From: Actinomycetota bacterium
GTDB lineage: Bacteria; Actinomycetota; Geothermincolia; Geothermincolales; RBG-13-55-18
Assembly (NCBI GenBank): GCA_028275245.1
Contig: JAPWVA010000048.1
Span: forward strand, 1 to 7,519
Length of the DNA stretch: 7,519 bases
Direction of reading: 5' to 3'
The notes beneath the pieces were generated by a model. It was not told the origin of the DNA. It was given only the letters and a program-made list of their open reading frames with translations, and made no database searches. Made by a program: the position numbers and the translations under genes. Below, one piece after another: positions 1 to 6,168 of the stretch; within the stretch, counting starts at the first letter, position 1, and each line of letters opens with the position of its first letter.

Positions 1-1688
1 ATCATGTCATAAGCGGCCCTCCCCACGGCCTTGATAGCCATGGAGGAGAAAAGGAAGGGGAACATGCCGCCCAGGAAAAGGCCCACCACCGTCTGCCAGC
101 GAGCAAGATCGATGATCTCTATGCCCACCGCAGCGGTGTAGGCCTTAAAAAGGGAGAGGGCGGTGACGCCAGCGGAGGCGATGGCGAAGCCTTTGGCGAT
201 GGCCGCGGTGGTATTGCCCAGCGCGTCCAGGCTGTCGGTGATCCTTCGCACCTCGGGCGGACGGCCGCTCATCTCCGATATACCGCCGGCGTTATCGGCG
301 ATGGGCCCATAGGCGTCCACCGAAACCGTCATGCCGGTGGTGGAGAGCATACCGATGGCCGCCAGGGCGATACCGTATATCCCGCTATTGGCCACGTCCG
401 GCATGGCCCAGTTGCCGGCCAGGTAGGCAGCGGCAATGGCGCCTACCAGCATCAGTATGGCCCCAGCGGTGCTCTCCATGCCCTCGGAGAACCCGGAAAG
501 GATATTGGTGGCGGCTCCCGTCTGGGAGGACTTTGCGATCTCCCTTACCGGCGGGAAACGGTCCGAGGTGTAGAACTCGGAGATCCAGCCTATTGCCAGG
601 CCCGCGACGAGACCGGCCACGATGGAGATCCAGAATCCCACCGGATGCTTGACGCTCTCCACTCCCCGGAGCCAGAAGACCACCACCAGCAGGGTTCCGA
701 CGGTAGTGAGAAGGGCCGCGCCATAGCTCCCGGCGTTAAGGGCACGGGCGGGGTGGGAACCCTCCCGCGCCCGCACGAAAAGGGTGGCGACGACCGAGGC
801 TATGATCCCCACCGCCGCTATGAGCATGGGGAGAAGCATCCCCTTCGTCACCCCGTCAGCACCACTCACGGCGAATACGCTAGCCGCTAGGGCGATGGGG
901 GCCACCATGCTTCCCACATAGGATTCGTAAAGGTCGGCACCCATGCCGGCCACGTCACCCACGTTGTCACCCACGTTGTCGGCGATGACTGCGGGGTTGC
1001 GAGGATCGTCCTCGGGTATACCCGCCTCCACCTTGCCCACCAGGTCGGCCCCCACGTCCGCCGCCTTGGTGTATATTCCCCCGCCAACCCTGGCGAAGAG
1101 GGCCACGGAACTGGCCCCCAGGCCAAACCCGGCGATGATTGAGGCCTGGCCCACGGGGTCGCTTATAACCTTCCACCACTCGACAAAAACAAGGTAAACC
1201 ACGGATAGGCCCAGCAGTCCCAGACCAGCCACGGTGAGGCCCATCACCGCCCCTCCCCGGAATGCGATGGCCAGGGCTTTGCCGATGCCTCCCTTCTCCG
1301 CACCCCGGGTGGTTCTGACGCTGGCCTTGGTAGCGATGTTCATGCCCACGAACCCGGCGGTCATGGAGCATATGGCGCCCAGGACGTAAGCTATGGCCGT
1401 GTAGATCCCGGTATAGGTGCCCTCACCGATCACCCTTTCACCATTCTCGACATAAACCGGCTTGAACCATATGAAGATGGCGATGAGGGCGAACACCACC
1501 AGCACGAACACCGCCAGCACCTGGTACTCCCTGCGGATGAAAGCCATCGCCCCCTCCCGGATGGCCCCGGCGATGGACTGCATCTTCTCATCGCCGGGAT
1601 CCTCCCGGGTCACCAACCTGGAGTAAGCGAAGGCCACCAGGAGACCCACCAGGGCGGCGGCTCCGGTAACCAAGGCCCAGTACTCCAT
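1..1688 (-). CDS. hppA: K+-dependent, probably Na+-translocating membrane pyrophosphatase (C-terminus outside window)
   Basis: This integral membrane enzyme hydrolyses cytoplasmic pyrophosphate and uses the energy to pump Na+ and/or H+ across the cell membrane. The frame is open for 562 codons from an ATG at 1688 and runs off the left edge, so roughly the last 100 residues of a usual 650-700 are missing. Family motifs are clear: DVGADLVGK (residues 211-219, pyrophosphate binding), DNVGDNVGD (237-245, Mg2+/PPi ligands), GMGADLYESY (249-257) and DAYGPIADNAGG (458-469), between many hydrophobic segments. GNTTAA (491-496) carries Ala495 where K+-independent enzymes have Lys, so K+ dependence is expected. 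Glu255 lies three residues after Asp252, the position typical of Na+-pumping enzymes; plant H+-pumps carry the Glu seven residues after that Asp. Some bacterial H+-pumps share the Glu255 position, so the ion is inferred. AAAGGAG lies 6 nt before the ATG and supports the start. Confidence 0.96.
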   Translation of the reverse strand, partial: MEYWALVTGAAALVGLLVAFAYSRLVTREDPGDEKMQSIAGAIREGAMAFIRREYQVLAVFVLVVFALIAIFIWFKPVYVENGERVIGEGTYTGIYTAIAYVLGAICSMTAGFVGMNIATKASVRTTRGAEKGGIGKALAIAFRGGAVMGLTVAGLGLLGLSVVYLVFVEWWKVISDPVGQASIIAGFGLGASSVALFARVGGGIYTKAADVGADLVGKVEAGIPEDDPRNPAVIADNVGDNVGDVAGMGADLYESYVGSMVAPIALAASVFAVSGADGVTKGMLLPMLIAAVGIIASVVATLFVRAREGSHPARALNAGSYGAALLTTVGTLLVVVFWLRGVESVKHPVGFWISIVAGLVAGLAIGWISEFYTSDRFPPVREIAKSSQTGAATNILSGFSEGMESTAGAILMLVGAIAAAYLAGNWAMPDVANSGIYGIALAAIGMLSTTGMTVSVDAYGPIADNAGGISEMSGRPPEVRRITDSLDALGNTTAAIAKGFAIASAGVTALSLFKAYTAAVGIEIIDLARWQTVVGLFLGGMFPFLFSSMAIKAVGRAAYDM

Positions 1689-1958
1689 CTCTCACTCCTT
1701 TCCCGTTCGTTAAACGCTGCTCCTACTCGGCCATATGCAAAACCCGAGCAAACTCGGGGCGCTTCGATGATAAACCGCCTGCCCGTCTTCCCTGATCTCC
1801 CGAAAGACCGAACCCACGGGGCGGATTAAGGTTTATATCTGGAAAGAAGGCATCCCAACGCCTTTCGCCGAGGGCGCCACATGCATCTTTCCCCGCCCGA
1901 GGTCGTCTACCCATTTCGCGGGAAGACGAAAAGGCCACGGGAAACCAGATCATGCGAA
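1689..1958 (-). other. Gene-free leader region upstream of hppA
   Basis: No gene is supported in these 270 bases. If the promoter at 1959-1987 is real, this stretch would be transcribed as a long 5' leader of hppA and would carry the hairpin at 1743-1758 near its end. I compared it by eye with common riboswitch cores, including fluoride, c-di-GMP, c-di-AMP, guanidine and preQ1, and recognised none. A 76-codon open frame on the minus strand (1953-1723) has no ribosome binding site that I can see and no family resemblance, so I do not call it. Confidence 0.35.
1739..1759 (-). terminator. Terminator-like hairpin in the hppA leader
   Basis: On the minus strand CCCGAG (1758-1753), a TTTG loop and CTCGGG (1748-1743) form a perfect six-pair GC-rich stem, followed at once by TTTT (1742-1739). 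This is the shape of a weak intrinsic terminator, and the T-run is present only in the minus-strand direction. It ends about 50 nt before the hppA start codon. It could therefore attenuate hppA transcription, or it could end a former upstream minus-strand unit such as the remnant at 2094-2483. The T-run is short, so termination may be inefficient. Confidence 0.5.
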
Positions 1959-1987
1959 ATTATATTGATGGATAACTTAAAACACAA
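1959..1987 (-). promoter_or_regulatory. Candidate sigma-70 promoter reading toward hppA
   Basis: On the minus strand TTGTGT (1987-1982) is separated by exactly 17 bases from a perfect TATAAT (1964-1959). The -35 box matches consensus only in TTG. The site lies in a locally AT-rich patch of a GC-rich region. A start would fall near 1952 and give a leader of about 265 nt before hppA. A consensus -10 box in AT-rich DNA can occur by chance, so this is a candidate only. Confidence 0.45.
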
Positions 1988-2093
1988 GACGCCCAATTGG
2001 TTCGCGATGGAGGGACTCTCCGCCGCGCCTCTCCCTGTGAATGCAATTCCGTGCCGTACGTCCCTTGGAGACCGCCCCTACAGTCCGTAAGCC

Positions 2094-2483
2094 CTACCCG
2101 GCCGACCCTGTGAGCCGGTAGACATAATCCGGAGTCGCCACCGAGAATCCGGAGCCGCCACCGAGTCCGAAGCCGTAATCGTCGACTCATATCTCGTCGG
2201 CGAAACCCTTGCGCACCACGGCTCCTCCCATCTTGACCTGCACGCTGACGCGCAGTTCGGCCTTTGCGGGGCGTATATGGTCTTTCTCATGGAGAGCATG
2301 GTGGTGAAGAGCGTGACATACCCAGGGCTCCGGTCTTGTTCTCTCAAAGCGGCCACGAAGCTTTCGGGAGGTACGCCCACCCTGGGTGTAATATCATGAT
2401 GCCGGCGGTGTTGAGCATCAATATCGCAACCGGAATGTCACCGTCCCCAGGGTCGTGGAGGTCCCGCCCTGGGGCCAGGTCTT
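2094..2483 (-). pseudogene. Remnant of an unidentified, probably beta-rich protein gene with frameshifts and an in-frame stop
   Basis: Protein-like sequence runs along the minus strand but changes frame. Segment one (about 2483-2421) reads KTWPQGGTSTTLGTVTFRLR. Segment two (2437-2271) includes VGVPPESFVAALREQ and TLFTTMLSMRKTIYAP. At the CCCC run (2271-2268) the sensible frame moves by one base into AKAELRVSVQVKMGGAVVRK, then GFADEI and a TGA at 2189-2187. Beyond that TGA the same frame continues for 30 protein-like codons (VDDYGFGLGGGSGF, then SVATPDYVYRLTGSAG) to a TAG at 2096-2094. A single C-to-T change of CGA would explain the TGA. Alternating hydrophobic residues and Gly/Thr richness suggest a beta-sandwich or surface-protein C-terminus. 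I recognise no family. No start codon, ribosome binding site or N-terminal part was found, so it looks both truncated and eroded. Sequencing error could explain one shift but hardly all the lesions. Confidence 0.5.
2126..2165. repeat. 20-bp tandem duplication, two copies
   Basis: AATCCGGAGTCGCCACCGAG (2126-2145) is followed directly by AATCCGGAGCCGCCACCGAG (2146-2165), with one mismatch. A degenerate partial third unit follows (TCCGAAGCCG, 2166-2175). The unit is not a multiple of three and lies inside the minus-strand remnant, so the duplication would itself shift the reading frame. Confidence 0.9.
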
Positions 2484-2917
2484 ACAACGCACACAGCAAA
2501 CCTCGAACCACAAGAAAAGCCCCCAAATCCATCATTAAGTCTTACCATCTTTTGACCAACCCACTTTCCTCTCCTGCCTTATTCCTGTCACATCATCAAG
2601 GCGGTTAGAACAAAAGGTTAAAATCCCCTGTGTCAACTCACATTGGACTTGCCCTTTAACAAGAGCCAAGCCCATAACTGGAGCCAAGCCCAAAGGCCCG
2701 GGGGACGGCTTTCCTTCCCTGGTGCCACAATCCCCGAGCTCCCCCTGGAAAAGATGGTAATCCCATGGAGATGGCGATATCGAGCCCATCCTGTCATGTG
2801 CGCATGAGGGGTGGGCTCCCCACGGTGATCATCGTGGAGAGGATCAAACCCACTGGAAAGAAATGGCTAGGTCAAGATGGCCCTAAGCTTGAGCAACGTT
2901 TCTTTCTGCTTCCCTGA
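2484..2917. other. Gene-free stretch with AT-rich core and a near-palindrome
   Basis: No gene is supported on either strand; open frames are short and lack a ribosome binding site or family pattern. Composition shifts to AT-rich around 2520-2665, unlike the flanking coding DNA. Small repeats are visible: AGCCAAGCCCA occurs at 2664-2674 and 2682-2692, and GGTTA recurs near 2602 and 2615. CACGGTGATCATCGTG (2821-2836) is palindromic except for one base pair and could be an operator half-site pair, but no gene starts beside it. The stretch may include the worn end of a mobile element, although no transposase is present. Confidence 0.4.
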
Positions 2918-3046
2918 CAAGGTGCTGGTAATGGCGTCTTCGCCGCTATGTTCGGGCTGACTGGCGTCGCCTGCCTCATAGCCGACGTAACGGCGGTGCA
3001 GCTTTACGTCCTGGTCACCGACCTGCTCACGGAAAAGGATCAGTAA
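2918..3046 (+). pseudogene. Possible plus-strand coding remnant with a hydrophobic segment
   Basis: One plus-strand frame between a TGA at 2915-2917 and a TAA at 3044-3046 reads QGAGNGVFAAMFGLTGVACL, then IADVTAVQLYVLVTDLLTEKDQ. It has a membrane-like hydrophobic run and GC-rich third positions, and it looks like the tail of a real protein. There is no plausible start, and the upstream part is not open in this frame. The opposite strand is open in the same triplet register (3106-2867, 79 codons; its C-terminal part reads KQKETLLKLRAILT), so one strand must be the shadow of the other and I cannot settle which. No family is recognised on either strand. Confidence 0.25.
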
Positions 3047-3269
3047 GCCAGGCGTTTCCTGACCGACCACCGCCGTCGAGCTGGAAAGACGGCGGGATGA
3101 CGGCAAAAGCTCTCTTCATCACGGCCCGTGACCGGGAACCGGGTCGGGAGGGTAGCCCCTTGCCCCTCCTGGAAGGCCCACCTCGGACTGGGAGCTGGTG
3201 GGTGAGCAAGGAAGACTGGGAGCTGGTGGGTGGGCAGGGAAACGTGATTCGCTGGTACCGGGCCAACTC
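3047..3269. other. Short gene-free stretch with a weak plus-strand open frame
   Basis: A plus-strand frame from an ATG at 3097 stays open for 58 codons to a TAG at 3271-3273 and ends DWELVGGQGNVIRWYRANS. That tail looks protein-like, but the frame has no Shine-Dalgarno sequence and crosses a frame-altering duplication (3186-3241), so it is at best the worn end of a gene. Its TAG overlaps by two bases the TAA of the convergent translin-family gene (3272-3270). No terminator hairpin lies between them. Confidence 0.3.
3186..3241. repeat. 28-bp tandem duplication, two copies
   Basis: Two adjacent 28-base units (3186-3213 and 3214-3241) share GACTGGGAGCTGGTGGGTG and then differ at only two positions (GAGCAAGGAA against GGGCAGGGAA). 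The near identity points to a recent slippage or duplication event. Because 28 is not a multiple of three, the copies are read in different frames: the second gives DWELVGGQG in the open plus-strand frame, and the first gives DWELVGEQG in another. Confidence 0.92.
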
Positions 3270-3905
3270 TTAGCCTTCCCGTTTCAGCCGCTCCTCCAGC
3301 TCTGATATGGCCTGGCGGAGCTTGCCCTGGCGGATGGCGGTGGTCAGATCGCCCCGGGTCCTCTCGATGATGCCCCGGGCGATGTCGGTGGTGCGCCGCA
3401 GGTTTCCGGTGATGGCGTCAGGGTAATCGAAGGAGACCAAGAGGTAATAGATGTCGTCCATGTAGGAGAGGAGCTCGTCTCCCCTTTCCAAGTGCCCGTC
3501 CCGGATGAGGTCTAAGATGGAACGGCGCAGCTCACCCACCGCCTCCCCCAGCCCGTTTAGATAAGCAGGGTACTCCACCCCCAGCTCCTCCGGCTCGGGG
3601 AGGGGATCGCCCTTGATCAGGCTGTAGGTGGCCATGGCCTCTGTGTATTCCTTCTGGGCGTCATGCACGAACCCCGCGGTGTAGACCTCCGGATGATCTC
3701 TGGTCATCTCGGTGATGCTGCGGGAGATCTCCTGGGCCTGGCGGGCCAGCTCGGTGGCCTCCTCCCACTCCCCTCGGTGCACGGCTCGGATAACATAGCT
3801 GGAGATCTGTATGAGGGAACGGCAGAGCTTGAGCACCTCCTCCCGGGTGTTGTTCTTGGACTCGAAGTCGGCCTTGATACGGTTTCTCAGGGCTTCCCAG
3901 TCCAA
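3270..3905 (-). CDS. Translin/TRAX-family protein, prokaryotic type
   Basis: Translin-family proteins are all-helical, single-strand nucleic-acid binding proteins that form ring or barrel oligomers. TRAX members supply RNase activity, as in the eukaryotic C3PO complex and archaeal homologues. This intact 211-residue protein has the family landmarks in order: an N-terminal helix with RSLIQISSYVIRAVHRGEWE (29-48), AGFVHDAQKEYTEA (77-90), LGVEYPAYLNGLGEAVGELR (108-127), YYLLVSFDYP (153-162), LRRTTDIARGIIERTRGDL (169-187) and a charged coiled tail. E86 and E89 (EYTE) match the TRAX catalytic glutamates. E121 stands where TRAX has its catalytic Asp, and E125 matches the following Glu of GEL. The site is therefore acidic and may be active, from alignment by memory. 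The start is TTG at 3905: AAGGAGG sits 5 bases upstream, and an in-frame TAG lies nine codons before it. Length is typical. Archaeal homologues are sometimes mislabelled haloacid dehalogenase. It is probably transcribed alone; substrate and cellular role are unknown. Confidence 0.9.
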   Translation of the reverse strand: MDWEALRNRIKADFESKNNTREEVLKLCRSLIQISSYVIRAVHRGEWEEATELARQAQEISRSITEMTRDHPEVYTAGFVHDAQKEYTEAMATYSLIKGDPLPEPEELGVEYPAYLNGLGEAVGELRRSILDLIRDGHLERGDELLSYMDDIYYLLVSFDYPDAITGNLRRTTDIARGIIERTRGDLTTAIRQGKLRQAISELEERLKREG

Positions 3906-4534
3906 TGAGTTCCTCCTTTCTCCCGCAGCCTAAATTTGCCTCCTCTGCTTCCTCCCCTCCCCCGGTCCCCACCACCGGGGATGGTCCGGGACAACAAGAC
4001 CAGCATGGACACCGGGCACTGAATCGGACATCGATGGCATATATATCTCAACCTTTACCTTAACACGGGTTATCTGACCGTGGTTATCCCCGCATCTGCC
4101 CGAAGCCCCGCGCTATGGATGGACCGACCGCTTCAACCGGTATTGACCTTTCCACCGGTAATGGCAAGAGCGTGCGTTCCACGTCCCGGCGGGAACGACC
4201 ACCCCTGGCATCGGAAAACCATGCCACGGATCCGGAAAGATACTCCTTAGCGGATATGGAACCGCCTCGGACAATCGAACCCCCCGGATAATATCCCAAT
4301 CTTATTTCCGAAAAGCGCGCTACCCACGGCGAGGTCTCGGGGAATGGCACTGCCCAGGTGGGACGCCCCGCTATTTCCTCTACGGGAAAGGTCCAAACCT
4401 CGGCCCGGGGGGCGGGCGAAAAGGGGTCAAGGAAAGGCATGACCCGCTCCCGGCCCCGGCGCCACGAGCGTCCTGGTTTCCCCTCCCCTCCAAAACTCCA
4501 GGGGTGATTTGCGCTTACCCGCCGGCGGTCCGGC
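3906..4534. other. Long gap with one hairpin and no supported gene
   Basis: About 630 bases lie between the divergent translin and aminotransferase genes. CCCCGGT (3960-3966) and ACCGGGG (3974-3980) form a seven-pair stem with a seven-base loop in the translin upstream region. It has no T-run on either strand, so it is not a terminator and its role is unknown. A 118-codon frame on the minus strand (4440-4084) has a weak GGGAG before its ATG, but it is proline-rich, has lower third-position GC than the neighbouring genes and no recognisable fold, so I do not call it. No tRNA, repeat array or clear translin promoter was seen; a TATATA near 4041-4046 lacks a -35 box. Confidence 0.4.
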
Positions 4535-4564
4535 TTAACCCCTAAGCTCCACTGGTCTTATAAT
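4535..4564 (+). promoter_or_regulatory. Candidate sigma-70 promoter for the aminotransferase
   Basis: TTAACC (4535-4540; four of six matches to TTGACA) is followed after 18 bases by a perfect TATAAT (4559-4564). A transcript would start near 4571 and carry a leader of about 80 nt before the ATG at 4653. Orientation and distance fit the gene downstream. No operator or riboswitch was recognised in the leader. Confidence 0.55.
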
Positions 4565-4652
4565 TCCGTTAACGCGTGATCCAACGAGGGACGTGCGGGG
4601 CACGAGCGGGAGCCTCATACCCCGGCCCCGCTGAGAGAAAACGGAGGCCGGC

Positions 4653-5813
4653 ATGATCGCCAGGAGGGGAAGGGATATCCCGCCCTTTCTTGTCATGGAG
4701 ATATTGGAGAAAGCCCTGCAGATGGAGAGGGAGGGCAGGGAGATAATCCACATGGAGGTGGGGGAACCGGACTTCGACACTCCCGCCTGCGTCAAAGAGG
4801 CGGCCCGGGAGGCGATGCTTCGGGGCATGACCCATTACACCGACAGCCGCGGGATCCCGGAGCTCCGGGAAGCCATATCCCGTCATTATTACGAGAAATA
4901 CCACGTGGATGTGGACCCGGACCGTGTGATCGTCACCAGTGGCAGCTCTCCCGCCTTGCTTTTGGTCTTCGCCTCCCTCCTCGACCCCGGAGACGAGGTG
5001 ATCGTCTCCGACCCGGGGTACGCTTGCTATCCCAACATGGTGGATTTCGTGGACGGGAAGACGGTCCCAGTGCCCGTCTTCGAGGAGGACGGTTTCCAGT
5101 ACCGACCCCTGGACATCGCCCGGCGCATCACTCGCCGCACCAAGGCCGTGGTGATCAACTCTCCTTCTAACCCCACCGGCAACCTGCTGGAGCCGGAGGT
5201 GATGGAGGAGATAGTCGACATGGGAAGGAAGGGGTTCTACGTGGTGAGCGACGAGATATACCACGGGCTGGTGTACGAGGGGAAGGAGCACACCATCCTG
5301 GAGTTCACCGACCGCGCCTTCGTGGTGAACGGCTTTTCCAAACTTTACGCCATGACCGGCTGGAGGCTGGGCTACCTCATCGCGCCGCCCGAGTTCGTGC
5401 GCCCCATCCAGAAGATGCAGCAAAACCTCTTCATATCCGCTAACGCCTTCGTACAGCACGCGGGAATCGCTGCCCTCACTGGATGCCGGGAGGAGGTGGC
5501 CCACATGGTGAGGACCTACGATGAGCGCCGGCGCTTCCTCCTTCCCCGCCTGCGGGAGCTGGGCTTCGGCGTGGCGGTGGAACCCCAGGGCGCATTCTAC
5601 ATCATGGCAAACGCCCGGCGGTTCACCTCCGATTCCTACTCTTTCGCCCTGGAGCTTCTGGAGGAGGCGGGAGTCGCGGTGACCCCCGGGGTCGACTTCG
5701 GCAAGAACGGCGAGGGCTACATCCGCTTCAGCTATGCCAACCACATAGGAAACCTAGAGCTGGGAGTGGAGCGGCTGGCCCTATACCTCTCCAGCCGGAA
5801 AAAGGGAGGATGA
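4653..5813 (+). CDS. PLP-dependent class I/II aminotransferase (aspartate aminotransferase-like)
   Basis: This cytoplasmic enzyme transfers an amino group between an amino acid and a 2-oxo acid through pyridoxal phosphate. The 386-residue length is normal for fold-type I, subgroup I-gamma aminotransferases. Motifs in order: MEVGEPDFDTP (34-44, substrate loop), TSGSSPAL (95-102, phosphate-binding turn), DPGYACYPN (120-128, with the aromatic that stacks on PLP), NSPSNPTG (169-176, Asn173), SDEIYHGLVY (199-208, Asp200 pairing with the pyridine nitrogen and Tyr203), NGFSKLYAMTGWRLGY (226-241, Schiff-base Lys230 and phosphate-binding Arg238) and YIRFSYA (356-362, Arg358 binding the substrate carboxylate). 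All key residues are present, so it should be active. GGAGG lies 5 bases before the ATG. The donor amino acid (Asp, Ala, aromatic or other) cannot be fixed from sequence, so no symbol is given. A promoter candidate lies 89 bases upstream and no partner gene is adjacent, so it is probably monocistronic. Confidence 0.95.
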   Translation: MIARRGRDIPPFLVMEILEKALQMEREGREIIHMEVGEPDFDTPACVKEAAREAMLRGMTHYTDSRGIPELREAISRHYYEKYHVDVDPDRVIVTSGSSPALLLVFASLLDPGDEVIVSDPGYACYPNMVDFVDGKTVPVPVFEEDGFQYRPLDIARRITRRTKAVVINSPSNPTGNLLEPEVMEEIVDMGRKGFYVVSDEIYHGLVYEGKEHTILEFTDRAFVVNGFSKLYAMTGWRLGYLIAPPEFVRPIQKMQQNLFISANAFVQHAGIAALTGCREEVAHMVRTYDERRRFLLPRLRELGFGVAVEPQGAFYIMANARRFTSDSYSFALELLEEAGVAVTPGVDFGKNGEGYIRFSYANHIGNLELGVERLALYLSSRKKGG

Positions 5814-6168
5814 GGGGAAGACCTCTTGGCTCTCACTCCTCAGAGTCTGCTCCCATCATGGTAGTATCCTGCTTCTCCCTCGGCCATATCCATTGAGATG
5901 GCACGACTGGACTGCGGATCGCCTCAGCAGCACCCATTTCATTCGACGTTATATCGTCACCCTACGTTGGTATATAGATAGGGCGGATAGGGCAAGTTGC
6001 AATACTGAAAGTCGCGGATCCCTTTCCCGCGCTCTGAGACCTGGGGAATGTCCCGTGAGAATAATGATAGGATCAAATTGGGTAGAGGATCTCCACGGTC
6101 AATCCGCCTCGCGGAATAAAAAGAGCGTGGAACGACGTGCCCGTAGTGGAAAGGAAGGGCCATAGTGC
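5814..6168 (+). other. Intergenic gap between aminotransferase and protease
   Basis: No gene, RNA or repeat is supported in these 355 bases. A 90-codon plus-strand frame (5893-6165) is rich in Arg, Trp and Ser, has no Shine-Dalgarno sequence and resembles no family. A four-pair GAGG/CCTC hairpin just after the aminotransferase stop is too weak to call a terminator. TATATA-like sequence at 5971-5976 lacks a -35 partner. Base composition is less GC-biased than in the flanking genes, as expected of non-coding DNA. The protease promoter probably lies here but cannot be placed. Confidence 0.4.

Noticed and set aside
645..1371. Several open frames on both strands between 645 and 1371
   Set aside because: They lie inside hppA in other frames; the hppA frame carries all the membrane pyrophosphatase motifs without a break.
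1700..1952. Known riboswitch in the hppA leader, including a fluoride riboswitch
   Set aside because: None of the conserved cores that I know could be recognised by eye; a covariance-model search would be needed to exclude it fully.
2560..3270. CRISPR array or insertion sequence
   Set aside because: Repeats are only two adjacent copies without spacers, and no transposase, matched terminal inverted repeats or target-site duplication could be identified.
3960..3980. CCCCGGT/ACCGGGG hairpin taken as a terminator
   Set aside because: No T-run follows on either strand, and it lies upstream of the translin-family gene instead of after a gene; kept only as a note.
4036..4052. ATATATAT patch as a promoter for the translin-family gene
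   Set aside because: No -35-like hexamer occurs at 16-18 bases on the minus strand.
4569..5744. 391-codon minus-strand open frame
   Set aside because: It is antisense to the aminotransferase. The plus-strand frame has every catalytic motif and a good ribosome binding site, while the minus frame is His/Gly/Val-rich with no family pattern.
5893..6165. 90-codon plus-strand frame between aminotransferase and protease
   Set aside because: It has no Shine-Dalgarno sequence, an odd residue mix rich in Arg, Ser and Trp, and no recognisable family.
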